Source: Larix kaempferi (taxonomy: Eukaryota > Streptophyta > Pinopsida > Pinales > Pinaceae). Taken from it: a stretch of DNA of 64,000 nt. Location: NCBI GenBank assembly GCA_027924585.1, contig BSBM01001664.1, positions 1,170,501 to 1,234,500 of the forward strand, written 5' to 3'. The notes under the pieces were generated by a model, which made no database searches, was not told where the DNA came from, and saw nothing but the letters and a program-made list of their open reading frames with translations. Positions 1 to 10,332 of the stretch are shown piece by piece. Within the stretch, counting starts at the first letter, position 1. The number at the start of each line of letters is the position of its first letter. The position numbers and the translations under genes are program-made.

Positions 1-1267
1 TTAGAAGGGAGCAATTACTCTAGAGTATGTTCAATTCTTGACTAAGCTCTTGGCAAAGGGGAGAGACTTGGATTGGTTGAGAACACTTTCCTCAGTAAGA
101 GGAAGTGGAGATTGTACCTCGAATAGTCTTCTACAACCTAGGTTCACATGTGGTAGTCCTGGGCACTTCAATTACAACGGTTCAAACTGGACAGTGAGGA
201 CACATTTCCTCTCTTCTAGATTCAACAATATGGGACATTAGATTATGTAGCAGTGATTTTTGTTCTATCTCCAACAAGCTTTTCTCAACAGTTTGCATGT
301 TATCCACAGTAGTTTGCATATGCTAGTTCAGTTATATTCTAGCTGTTTTCTAATTTTGACTAAAGTCTAATTTCAGTTAGGTAAGGCGCATGCAGTCCAG
401 TGAAGGGCACATATTCCTAGGTGGATACATGCTTGCATGCCTCAAATCATCTCTAGTAGAGGCACAATTTACTTGGCTTGTCTATCCATGCAAGGAAGGT
501 GCACTAGAATTAGGAGTTAAGACCTTCAGTTGGGGCACTATTGTGCATGTATCCAGATTCATTGTACCTTCTAGTCTATAAAGGAGAAGGCAGGGGTATA
601 GGATTAATTCATTTGGTTCAATAGCAAGCGCCAAGCAGTTGATTAGTTTGCCGCTTTTCCTGTAGCAGATTTCAATTCAGAATTAATAAGAAAGCAAGCA
701 CAGGTTTTGACAGTCTTATCTATTGAGTTTATGTTATATGTTTTCTGCAGTATGTGTTTATAGATTCTAGCATTATTAGAGTTGCAGTTTTCAGTGGCTT
801 TCAGTTTTCAGAGATCTTGTTTTTTAAGGAGTTTTTTTAGTGCAAAGTCTGTTTACCATGGTTTAGAAAATCTAACAATTAATACATAAACATTGTAGGA
901 GCTTGTAATTTGCTCTTTCAACATCCACTTTCAATTGAGAGCTGCAATAAATTGCTCTCAAAAAACTGAACCACTACCTGTGATCTCATCACCCACAAGA
1001 CAAAACATCCGTCCTTCAGATCTAGAACTAACGTTGGTGCTCTAACAAGTTTGCCTTCACCCTCTTGTTGAAAGTAGAATCATGCTCATTTCCCTTATAC
1101 ATCCGTCCATACTAAGCATTCCCTCTTTTGTTCCCTTTGTCTAGATGCCTACCTTTCATGATGTCAAGAAGTTTCTTGACCATCCAAAAATGAGTTCGAA
1201 GTCTTTGTATATGTTAACTCCCATCCACTGAGTCATCTTAGTAACCAGTTGCGACGCTTTCCATTTC
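1..1267. other. Non-coding stretch, LTR-like signals
   Basis: I see no coding sequence; the short open frames have no recognisable motif. A TATA-like tataaag lies at 577-583, and sequence near 900-1040 resembles a retroelement U5/leader, but no TG...CA pair, target duplication or primer site could be fixed. It may be an old LTR or simply intergenic DNA. Confidence 0.3.
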
Positions 1268-1281
1268 TCTAAAAGGTAAGT

Positions 1282-1304
1282 TAAGATAAGATAAGATAAG
1301 ATAA
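1282..1304. repeat. Short (AAGAT)n microsatellite
   Basis: About four to five tandem copies of the pentanucleotide aagat. Nothing is recognised from here to the LINE relic at about 1800. Confidence 0.8.
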
Positions 1305-3082
1305 TTTTATTAATGTCCAATAAATGGCCACAAAACTAGGTCAATGGGATTGCTGAGTACAATGATGTCGTTACAGAGTGGAAGCACCAAATAGTTTCTA
1401 TGAAAGAAAGATACAGAAAGTAAAGTATGAACCTATGCTAAAACCTTAAAAACACTAGACTTTGAGCATAGGAAACCACACTAGGAGGGAGACGTATAGA
1501 GAGGATGGATTTTGGAATTGGAAAGTACATAAATATGTATATGTATCATGGTCTGTTAAATCCATCCCCCAACATCTGAGGCCAAATGAAGAAATCTCTA
1601 GATACAACTATGTTTAGAAGAAGAGTTGGGGAAATATCTAGATCACACATTGAGTTGTTGCATGGAATGGGTCACTTGTTGTTGAGACTTGGATGATCTT
1701 GTCTACCTGTTGGTCATGAATCTAGTCTGGCATTGCCATTGAGGCCTTTGGAGAAAGGGGAATGGTCCCTTGGGTCTACTGCAATCAATCTGTCTCTTGG
1801 TGCCCCTAGCTGATGGGAGCATCATTATGAAGGAAATAATCCTCTAGGTGGAATATGGTCTAGGAAGAGGCTAAATAGGTTGGTTATGGAGCTTGAGGGC
1901 TTCCTACATAAATAAGGTGAGGCATCTCTGATTGAGGTACTTGAAGAAATCGGAGAGGGTCTCAATCCCTCTGAACATACAATGGAATTGCCCACATATC
2001 TCATAGTAGATGGGGAAGCATGTGATGAAGTGCACCTTTGTCTCAAATCTCTCAAATATAGCGCAACTAGCAAATCTTGTTTGCCCAGATAGTCTGGTGA
2101 TTTGTCTCAACTCGAATTTAATGCAAGTCCACTCGGTACTAGCCCAAGGATACAAAGGGAGTGCACCCAATGGCGAGATGTGTATTGGGGTTGGATAATG
2201 AGTTCATTCCTCACCCACATGAAGTGCTTTGTATAGAAGGCCATCTTTGGATGTAACCCATCCTGCGGGTTTGTCTAAATGACTTATACAAATTTCCTGT
2301 AAATGTCTTCTTAAATGACCCTGTTTAACTCCCGAGTCTTGCCTAGTAGGTAAGAGGTGGCTAGGGGCATCAAGGGAGTATCTGAACAAAGGGAGATGGC
2401 CCATCAAAATACCCACCTACTCCAAAAGATTTGAGACCTCTGCAAACCAACAAAGGAAGATGATTCATCGAAATACTCACCTATTCCAAAAGATCTGAGA
2501 CCCCTGCAAACCAACATCGAGTATGGTTAGAAGGCTAGCCAAAGTGATACTCTGATGAGTGATAGGCTAGGTACAATTTTTGGTTTGACCCTTCATTGAG
2601 TTAGCAAAGCACGTAATGCAATGCAAAAGTGAAACAAGGTTGAACACAGTCTCAATATGGAAGGGTTGGGCATCGAATTCTGCAAGGATGATGGGATTGT
2701 GTATTGTCTTTTTGCATCTGATGATGTGTTGAAGGAGGGTCTGCATTGTCTTGGCTGAAGCCCAATCAGACTCTAGCAAACAATGCCCCCAAACCTCGGA
2801 GCCCTAGAGCATTGTGGGCTAGACAACGGTATCCACGAGGGGCATCTTGGACGATATGTCTTGAAAATGGTATACGAAACACTGTCTCTTGAGAATGGCT
2901 AAATATCTGTAACCCTTGTTTACTTGAGGCTGAAGAGCTTGTCTTAGATTGAAGCGAGGCCCTCATAAGTGAACCCCCGAGTAAGTATAGGTGTTGGTGA
3001 TCTCAATCTTCTCCCCTTTGAAAAGGAAATGGTGATCCAAAAGTACCTTCTTCTACCCATTGAAGATGATTTGGTTTTATGC

Positions 3083-3886
3083 TAAGTTGCACGAAACGGG
3101 GAAACGGGGACGCATCGGAAACATGACCCCCCAAAATTTAGGAAACGGGAAAATGCTATATATATATATATATTATAAATTTATATAGGACATTTAAAAA
3201 ATTGAAAATACATATTACAAATCAATGCATCATACATGTAACATCACAATTTATTCATAATTTCATTAATGATTCTATAATGCAAGTAGTAAATTCAAAA
3301 GAACACATTTTATTCATAAATGACTCCATAATGCAAGTAGTAATATCAAAAAACAGCCTTGATAAATGAGTCTAGTACATATATATCCAAAATCAGCCTT
3401 GATAAAGGAGGCTAGTACATATATATCCAAAATCAGCTTTCGTATGAGGCTACAAGTACAATGCTGAAAGTATCAGCCTCACTCCAAGAGCAATCGCTAT
3501 GCCAAAATCGTGTGAGCCAAATGAGAGGGTAAACTTCATTTTATAACATTTAGATGGTCTTTAGAACCTCCCTAAAACCATTAATTGAAGTCAAAATTTA
3601 AAAAAAATCCAAATTGCATAAGTTAAAAACGTCGAACAAGAGGAAACACGCCGTACAAACGAGTTTCCTGTACGGAAATGCATTTCCGTATGGACGAAAC
3701 GCGTTTCCGTACTGAAAATTGCGTCCGTCCGTACATACCGAAACGCGTTTCCATATCGTCCCAAACGCTGAAACACATTTCCGTGCCGTCCCAAACACTG
3801 AAACGCGTTTCTGTACCTAAACGCTGAAACGCGTTTCCGTACGAAAACGGTGCGGGGACAGAGGGGTGGGTGGTGTTTCCTGTATC
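3083..3886. mobile_element. 0.8 kb insert inside the LINE, with target duplication
   Basis: LINE reading is continuous on both sides of this block. The flanks are near-identical 13-mers: tttggttttatgc at 3070-3082 and tttgggtttatgc at 3887-3899 (one mismatch), as expected of a target-site duplication. The insert has an A/T-rich centre (tatata run near 3158-3171) and a right third full of near-palindromic gaaacgcgtttccgta units. Its ends do not form an obvious terminal inverted repeat and there is no coding sequence. The duplication length would fit a retroposed (SINE-like) or unusual DNA element; the class is unknown. Confidence 0.6.
3640..3870. repeat. Palindromic GAAACGCGTTTCCGTA cluster
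   Basis: At least six imperfect copies of a 16-20 bp motif centred on aaacgcgttt, spaced 18-45 bp, each nearly self-complementary. Very CpG-rich compared with the surrounding A/T-rich DNA. Confidence 0.7.
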
Positions 3887-4310
3887 TTTGGGTTTATGCA
3901 GGTTGACTGTCAACTGTCAAAGATCATAGAAAAGTGCCAAAGCATCTAGCTATCTTTATACACCCTTTAGGGTTGAGGCGAAGAGGATCATGTTGTCAGC
4001 AAAAAGCAAGATAGATATCAAGACTTGGTGGAGGAGGCACCCATCGCCATCTTGGATATGATCATGCAAAAAGGACTTTAGATCCATGTAAATACCAAAC
4101 AAGGTGGGGGATAGGGGGTACCTCTGCTTGACCTAATGGTACTCTTGATAAAGTCGGACATCCCATATGTAGTGCGGAGACGACCAAGGACCAACTTATA
4201 CAGGTGCATGATGGCATTCAGTAGTATCTCGAAAATGCTAATGTCTTTGAGCGTCTGGAATAAGGCATCATGGGGGGTGTTACCCTCCAGATAGTCTGCA
4301 GTGCACCATA

Positions 4311-4890
4311 CCAGATGTGCTAAAGAGGGGGTCTTTTTGCCATTGTAAAGGCCAAGTTGGGGCTTGTTTATGTAAAAGTGTTGGTCTAGCGAGGCTCACG
4401 ACCCTTGGTCTAGTCATGGCAGGTCGTCTTGGTTCTCATTTCAAGGAGTGTTGGCAATGTGGCTTTGTTGAATACCCCTTGATGGGTGGAGGCCCCTCAT
4501 CATGATGGCATTTATGCCTTGGCTGGGTGTTCGATGCACCTTGGGATGAACCCATTAGGATACATGGCTTGGGGCTTGTTATCACACAACTTGTGGCTGC
4601 CCCTAAAATGTATCTTATCCAGGACGGTATAGGGAGATAGGCAACTAAAGAGGCGACCCTAGAGGATCTTGTTCCCCGAGTATGGATCAATTGTCACTTC
4701 GAGTAGGATACTCTTCACTTTAAGCCAATTTGGATCGAATGTAAGATACCCCATAAAGATACACTAGATATGCAAATGGTATTGAGTTAGGGTTCAAGAT
4801 CTAGTAGGGGAGGGTATTAGGGAAAATGATCTCAGAGTTAAACACACCCTAGATCTTGCTAAAAGAATTGACAATTAACACCAACAAGAT
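4311..4890. other. Unassigned, no gene
   Basis: Between the LINE relic and the Tat-like LTR. No RT, endonuclease or other motif is visible in any frame. It could be a further insertion that removed the 5' part of the LINE. Confidence 0.3.
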
Positions 4891-6879
4891 GACAAAAACT
4901 TTGTGCAAAGATGGCTTCTAACTCTAAGGGCTAAATGACTTCAAATGAGATCGGTACTTCTTAGTGGGTAATGGATTCTATGGCTAATTGTAGTAGTATT
5001 GATGATAATGAAATGTTTGAAACAACAATATTACCAAATACTCAATATTAAATCTAAAGAATCTACCCCAAATCGTTAAAAGGTTGCAATATGGCAAGAC
5101 ATCAACTCTTGAAAGGGAAATCAATCTCATACTTCATTGGTGAATCGTTTGTATGATTTAATGCTCTTTGATCAGTTAAACTTGATCATATATTATTATA
5201 ACAATAAAAATTCACCGAAATGATTTACCAGAATTTCTTAGTCATATGAGGTGGGCCCATATACTTTTGCCCCCTCTAGAGGATGACATCACCCTCACTT
5301 TGTGCTTTCTAGCTACGACGTCAGCTCTATTTTTAGTGATCCATGTAATATTTTATGTTGGCTCATCTTAGCCATTGATTATGTTGTGAGATCCTTTAAT
5401 CTCAACGACTCATTTCATAAAGTGGTTTTGAGATCTAGGGTTTTTATTATTTGTTATCTAATATAAGGAGGAGACCCCCTCATTGTAAAATTCATCTAGA
5501 GGATTTTGGCTCTTGGCTATTGGAATAAAAATACCTTCTGGGCATCTTGGATCTTGAAGTTGGAATGCTTGTGGTGATTGTAAATGCTTCTTCCTCTGCA
5601 CTGACAGACATTGGTGGCCATCTTGATTTTATCTTCAACTAACATTGTTTTGCAGGCAAAGAAGGCGACTTTGAGGAGTGCGAATTGGTGGGGAGGCCTA
5701 CCCTTCAAGCTTCAAGAGGACGTTTTCGTTGACAGGGAGTTGTTTTGTCTTTGTACCAAAAATTCATGTTTATCATCTCTTTGATTGCATCTCTTTCCAT
5801 TCTTGATTGATTGATTGATCTTTGTGTCCTTGATTGACAGGAATAGGGAAATCGATTTGGTTGAAGGAGGCAAAATATTGGCAAGAAGGGCTCATCCAAG
5901 TTTGGCATTTGATCTTTGTGGGAAGTAATCCTCGTCACAAGCCTCTTCCATCTTCATCTTCCAGGTATGTTCCAAGAGGTATGAAATTCTTCTATCTTAT
6001 CCATCTATTCTCTTAGATCTAAAAACCCTCATTGATTAAAACCCTCATTTTCACTTTTTCTTAGATCTACTTGGATCTAGCTTGGCTTTGGGTAAGATAT
6101 TGAAAACCCACCTCTATAGCATCCATGACAATTTGGATCCTATAGTTTGGTGTGGATTGGCCTTCATTTGACACACTTTCCAAGGCACTTTCGCCTCCTT
6201 GAGGGAGGTCGCACTCCTTGAGGGAAGCTATTGGGGCTATTTCCAAGAGATGGGTAGGTGAGATCCCACTTGATTCATACTCTCCTCACTTGATAACCTA
6301 CCCCTAGTGCTTCACTTCTTTGATTTTTTCCTTGTGGGCCCCATTTCTCATTTTGAGGGTTGTGCCCCACTTGGGTCATTGAGTCATGCATTTTGAATCT
6401 TAGATCTACTGAGATCTAGCCATTGGATGCCTTTGATCTTCAAAACCCACCTTGGTTTGTACCTGGACTATCCCGATCTACATTTTGGTTGACATCCGAC
6501 TCCATTTGGCCCTTGATCTAAGGCACTAGTCTTCCTTGGGGCAATTTGCACTCCTTGGGGATTGTGTCTTTCCCTAGATCCCACAATTGGGTGCTCTCAA
6601 ATCTTTGTCAACTCATAGATCCATGTCATAGAGCCCCTATAGTACCATTTCCCATTAATTTTGACCAAGTTGACCCATCTTGGACCATTTTCCCTATTTT
6701 AAGGAAGTGGGTCCCACTTGTGTATTTCATGGTACTATATCTATCTTTAGATCCCCCTAGGTGACCCAACTAATGCATTGGGAACCGTGGCATCTCTTGG
6801 GTCACCTCTTTAGTTGTCCATCTCCTCTACCATCACGGATGGGATACCACTAGGGACAACTACAGGTTGTGTGATAACA
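4890..6879 (+). mobile_element. Tat/Athila-like gypsy 5' LTR
   Basis: The right edge is clear: ...gtgtgataaca at 6871-6879, followed at once by a Tat-type primer site. A TATA-like taatataagg at 5459-5468 and a downstream transcribed-looking region fit an LTR promoter in plus orientation. Large parts of 5850-6879 match, inverted, the sequence from 62438 to the window end, for example the segment around gaaaacccacctctatag and the terminal gataaca. The left boundary was not located; 4890 is a guess. No Tat-type gag or pol follows, so the element is truncated after its primer site. Confidence 0.6.
5459..5468 (+). promoter_or_regulatory. LTR TATA box
   Basis: taatataagg, followed by a purine-rich stretch, in the position expected of an LTR U3/R junction; related LTRs in this window carry the similar tatataag(g/c). 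Confidence 0.45.
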
Positions 6880-6899
6880 TTTTTGGCGCCATTGCCTGG
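6880..6899 (+). other. Primer binding site, Tat/Athila type
   Basis: tttttggcgccattgcctgg starts one base after the LTR terminal CA. TTGGCGCC(A/G)TTGCC is the characteristic primer site of plant Tat and Athila gypsy elements. The sequence soon (by about 6955) becomes copia-1 tandem repeat, so the interior of this element is missing. Confidence 0.7.
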
Positions 6900-6954
6900 A
6901 TAACATCAACAGCTGCACAACTGACTTGTGAATCTCTATATGTCGTAGGAAGTT

Positions 6955-7790
6955 TTGGATCATCATATGTCTGGGCTATCATCTGCTGGAACATCCTCAT
7001 CACCATCATCATCATTGTTTGTTGGAATATCACCATCAACAACATCCTCTGCTGGATCATCATCAGCGACATCCTCTGCTGGATCATCATCAGCGACATC
7101 CTTTGCTGGATCATCATCAACAACATCCTCTGCTGGAACATCATCGTCAACAACATCCTCTGCTAGATCATCATCAGCGACATCCTTTGCTAGATCATCA
7201 TCAACGACATCCTCTGCTGGATCATCATCAACAACATCCTCTGCTAGAACATCATCAACAACATCCTCTGCTGGAACATCATCAACAACATCCTCTGCTG
7301 GAACATCATCATCAACAACATCCTCTGCTGGTTCATCATCAACAACATCCTCTGCTGGAACATCATCAGCAACATCCTCTGCTGGATCATCATCAACAAC
7401 ATCCTCTGCTGGAACATCATCAACAACATCCTCTGCTAGAACATCATCATCAACAACATCCTCTGCTGGATCATCTTCATCAACATTGCTGGAACATCAT
7501 CATCAACATACTCTGCTGGAACATCATCAACAACATCCTCTGCTGGAACATCATTAGCAACATCCTCTGCTGGAACATCATCATTAACAACATCCTTTGC
7601 TGGATCATCATCAACAACATCCTCTGCTAGAACATCATCAGCAACGTCCTCTGCTAGAACATCATCAACAACATCCTCTAATGGATCATCATTAGTAACA
7701 TCCTCTGTTGGAACATCATCAACAACATCCTCTGCTGGAACATCATCAACAACATCCTTTGCTGGAACATCATCAACAAAATTTAGTAAA
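6955..7790. repeat. Minisatellite, copia-1 3' region (catcatcaacaacatcctctgctgg)
   Basis: Roughly 30 units of 24-30 bp built on ctgctggaacatcatcaac and aacaacatcctctg. Unit length is usually a multiple of three, so long open frames (for example Ser/Thr/Ala-rich on plus 6955-7557) appear by composition. I do not regard them as genes. The same core (tggaacatcatc) recurs in the arrays of copia-2 and copia-3, which lie between pol and 3' LTR; here the 3' LTR itself is missing. Confidence 0.85.
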
Positions 7791-7814
7791 CAAAAAAATA
7801 CTGGAACACTATCA

Positions 7815-8300
7815 TTCAGCAAGTATCGATCTTCAGTCACCCCTGAACCGGCATCAGTCACCTCTGGACCGACATCAGTCACATAAGGACCGAAACTCTG
7901 TCAATTGACAAGTACTGATCTTCAGTCACCCTTGGATAGACATCAGTCACCTAAGGACCAGAACTCTATTAGTCGGCAAGTATTGATCTTCAGTCACCCT
8001 TAGACCAACATCGGTCACCCTTGGGCCAGTATTAGTCACCCTTGGATCGACATTAGTCACCTAAGGGCTGGAACTCTATCAATCGGCAAGTACTGATCTT
8101 TAGTCACCCCTGGACCGACATCAGTCACCTAAGGACCAGAACTCTATCAGTCGGCAAGTAGTGATCTTCAGTCACCCCTGGACCGACATCAGTCACCCTT
8201 GGACCGGCATTAGTCACCCTTGGACCAGCATCAGTCACCTAAGGACTAGGACTCTATCAGTCAGCTAGTAGTGATTTTCAGTCACCTCAGGACTGGCATC
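7815..8300. repeat. Higher-order minisatellite, copia-1
   Basis: Units start with caagta(c/t)tgatcttcag at 7820, 7909, 7977, 8087, 8155 and, diverged, 8265. Spacings of 89, 68, 110, 68 and 110 differ by about 21, the length of a sub-repeat (cttggaccgacatcagtcacc) present in one to three copies per unit. Confidence 0.8.
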
Positions 8301-8409
8301 AGTCCTCAAGGACTGGAACTACTCCCTCTTTCGAGGGAGGTCCTTTCAGACCCCACTCCTTCTTTCGAAGGAGCTCCCATCATCATCATCACTCTAGGTG
8401 ATCATCCTA

Positions 8410-8640
8410 TTCCATAGGTGCATTCTGAGCCCGTACAAAGTCTTCTTCAATCTACACACATGTGGTTCCTTGTAAAGAGTCCCGAGTCTTGGAGGTTGCT
8501 CGATATCTTCTTCTAATTTGATTACACCATCTATCTAGTGTAATATCCACCACTGAGTCTGGCCATTGGAGTAACATCTCGTCATAGTCGACTTCCTCTT
8601 TCTGAGAGAACCCTTGCTTTGTACTTCTTGATTTCATAAG
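8410..8640 (-). pseudogene. Copia-1 reverse transcriptase relic
   Basis: Minus-strand reading gives GFSQKEEVDYDEM, the start of copia RT (normally GFSQKEGIDYEETFAPVA), then, after an internal loss and frameshift, VCRLKKTLYGL near 8420-8460, the later RT block. The segments between and after them, including the YVDD box and all of RNase H, are gone. The sequence then passes into a ctccctctttcgagggagg block (8312-8330) equivalent to the post-pol purine tract of the other copies. A matching relic occurs in copia-3 at 54920-55190. Confidence 0.7.
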
Positions 8641-9080
8641 TCTTGTTCTACGAAAATATCATCATTCTTCATTTGTAGGTAATCGTACACGATATTTCCT
8701 ACAACTCAAGTTCAGTTGCATGGTTAGAAACATTTCATAGTTTCCAAAACATATTAATAATGACAAATTCACACAGTCATGCAACTATCTTAGGCTTCAA
8801 CACAACATGCATCCATATCTCGTATTCATATGGTAACTTTCTAGATGCCTTTCATCTCTACCAGAACATTATTAAGAGCGTGCACTACTCCCAATATGTC
8901 AGCAAAGAGGTTTCATTCTAGATAAGTAGCAATGGAACGTTGTACAACACCATAGGCCACTTACCCATCACATGGATATTCTGTTCATCAATGCAAACAT
9001 TCTAACACATTAAATCTAGGAACATAAATATGTGAACAACAATTCAAATACTTATCTTTGTTTGTTTGGTAGGATCTCTC
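8641..9080. other. Non-coding module shared with copia-3
   Basis: About 440 bp with no reading frame, between the RT relic and the integrase tail of copia-1. It is closely similar and in the same relation to a relic RT at 55190-55640 in copia-3: shared words include ggttagaaacatttcatag, ggtaactttctagatgcc, agagcgtgcactactcc and ctttgtttgtttggtagga. On the plus strand it is bounded by ttgtag|gta and ctccttgcag, which look like splice signals. It could be captured non-element DNA. Confidence 0.6.
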
Positions 9081-9142
9081 TTGAGCCTAGTCTCCTTGCA
9101 GAAGACCCTAATAATGTGCTCCACTCCATCATGTGGGTTCTT

Positions 9143-9600
9143 CTACATCAAGGCTACATAACTGGAATATGGCCTTGGTCTCTTGCTTCCTTTTGGAGCA
9201 CTATATCTTCCTACATCTTGTATTATTTCTCGTACCCAAACTGGTCTTTTCTTCCGTGAATTCTCCTCATGAGGTGTCTCCTCAGGTCTTTGAGGTTCTG
9301 CCATGTCATGATCCTCTGGAATAGGTTTCTCTTCAACATTTCTTTCTGGTACATTATTAGTTTCTGTGGCTCTGGGAGCTTCATGCTCCTCTTCATCCTC
9401 ATGAGTCTTCTTAGACTTGTTGAAAGCTGTGTCTTCATCAAATGTAACATCCTCGTTGAGTTCAATCTGGCGGAATCCTGGGATGTAGATACAGTAAGCC
9501 TTTGATTGCTCACTGTAACCCACAAATATTCCCTTCTTTCTTGAAGGTTCCAATTTCGATCTCCTCTTTTGGAATGTGAATGAATACTGGACATCCAAAT
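9143..9600 (-). pseudogene. Copia-1 integrase C-terminus and INT-RT linker
   Basis: The minus-strand frame contains KLEPSRKKGIFVGYSEQSKA, the GKKGIFVGY block that follows the copia integrase core, then YIPGFRQIELNEDVTFDED and an acidic Glu/Asp/Pro-rich linker ending near RKKRPVWVREI, the approach to the RT. It overlaps in sense with the INT core just upstream but is in a different frame, so a frameshift separates them at about 9600-9626. Confidence 0.8.
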
Positions 9601-9625
9601 ATCTTTAGATGACTGACTTTAGGCT

Positions 9626-10309
9626 TCATACCGGTAAACATCTCTTCTGGGTCTTGTTGCCAAGAGCATTGTGAGAGATTCTATTATGTACATATACTGC
9701 GGTTCTAGCTACTTTTGCCCATAGATGCATGGGTAGGTCTTGATCATGGATCTTGGCCTTCACTGCTTCCATGATATTTCTGTTCTTCCTTTCAGCTACA
9801 CCATTCTGATGTGGATTATAGGGAATAGTAAGCTCCCTCTTAATCCCTGCTTGTTTACAAAAATCTTTGAAATTGCCTGAAGTGTATTCCCCTCCATTAT
9901 CTGTCCTTAGTATCTTTATTTTCTTTTCAGGGAGGTTTTCTACAAGAGCCTTGAACTCTTTAAACTTTTCAAAGACTTCATTCTTATTCTTCAAGAAATA
10001 AATCCATGTTTTGCGGGAGTAGTCATCAATAAAAGAAGCATAGTAAACAAACCCGCTTAATGAAGTTGTGGACATAGGTCCACAAATGTTTGAGTGAATA
10101 ATATCCAGAATACCTTTAGCTTTGCTGTTGCGGCTTGGAAATGGATTCTTCGTACTCTTTCCTTGAGCACATCCTTTGCATACTCCTTCATGATCAACCT
10201 GGATTTCTGGTAATCCAGTCACCGCCTTACTTATTATTGGTAAGGCTTTGTAGTGTACATGAGCCAGTCGTCTATGCCATAGTTCACAGGGGCTCATGGT
10301 ACTGGTCAT
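9626..10309 (-). pseudogene. Copia-1 integrase (GAG-pre-INT and core)
   Basis: Translated minus, it opens with the GAG-pre-integrase zinc motif (ELWHRRLAHVHYKAL... then CKGCAQGK). The DDE core follows: IIHSNICGPM, in which the first catalytic Asp (HSD in active copies) is Asn; RTDNGGEY with the second Asp intact; and NGVAERKNR with the catalytic Glu intact. It ends near the NALGNKTQ stretch. The D-to-N change and the neighbouring frameshifts mark it as inactive. It follows the gag-PR frame at 10333-11550 with only a short break. Confidence 0.85.
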
Positions 10310-10332
10310 CAGTGTTGTATCTGCATGACCCT

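Larger units (their letters stand above)
1800..4310 (-). pseudogene. Degenerate LINE (L1-like) ORF2, RT to C-terminus
   Basis: Read on the minus strand, 4310 down to about 3900 encodes non-LTR reverse transcriptase: a stretch like HDALFQTLKDI, then YPLSPTLFGIYMD (LINE motif related to GCPLSPTLF), then LLFADNMILFAS, a decayed FADD catalytic box in which the second Asp is now Asn. It reaches TVNLHK at about 3890, where an unrelated 0.8 kb insert interrupts it. It resumes at 3069 with FNG, TNTYTYSGVHL, LKRQCF, GSEVWG and RCKK, and ends near 1840 with a segment containing YYEICGQFHCMFRG, the conserved C-terminal block after the RT in this LINE type. Several in-frame stops (for example at a YSGVHL-stop-GPRF point) and frameshifts show it is dead. 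The endonuclease domain, expected above 4310, was not found, so it is 5' truncated or cut there. The RT assignment is firm; the clade is less so. Confidence 0.85.

Noticed and set aside
6955-7630. Long Ser/Thr/Ala-rich and His/Gln-rich frames of about 200 codons on plus, and related minus frames
   Set aside because: They are read-through of a minisatellite whose unit is a multiple of three. Several frames are open at once and none has a conserved start or domain.
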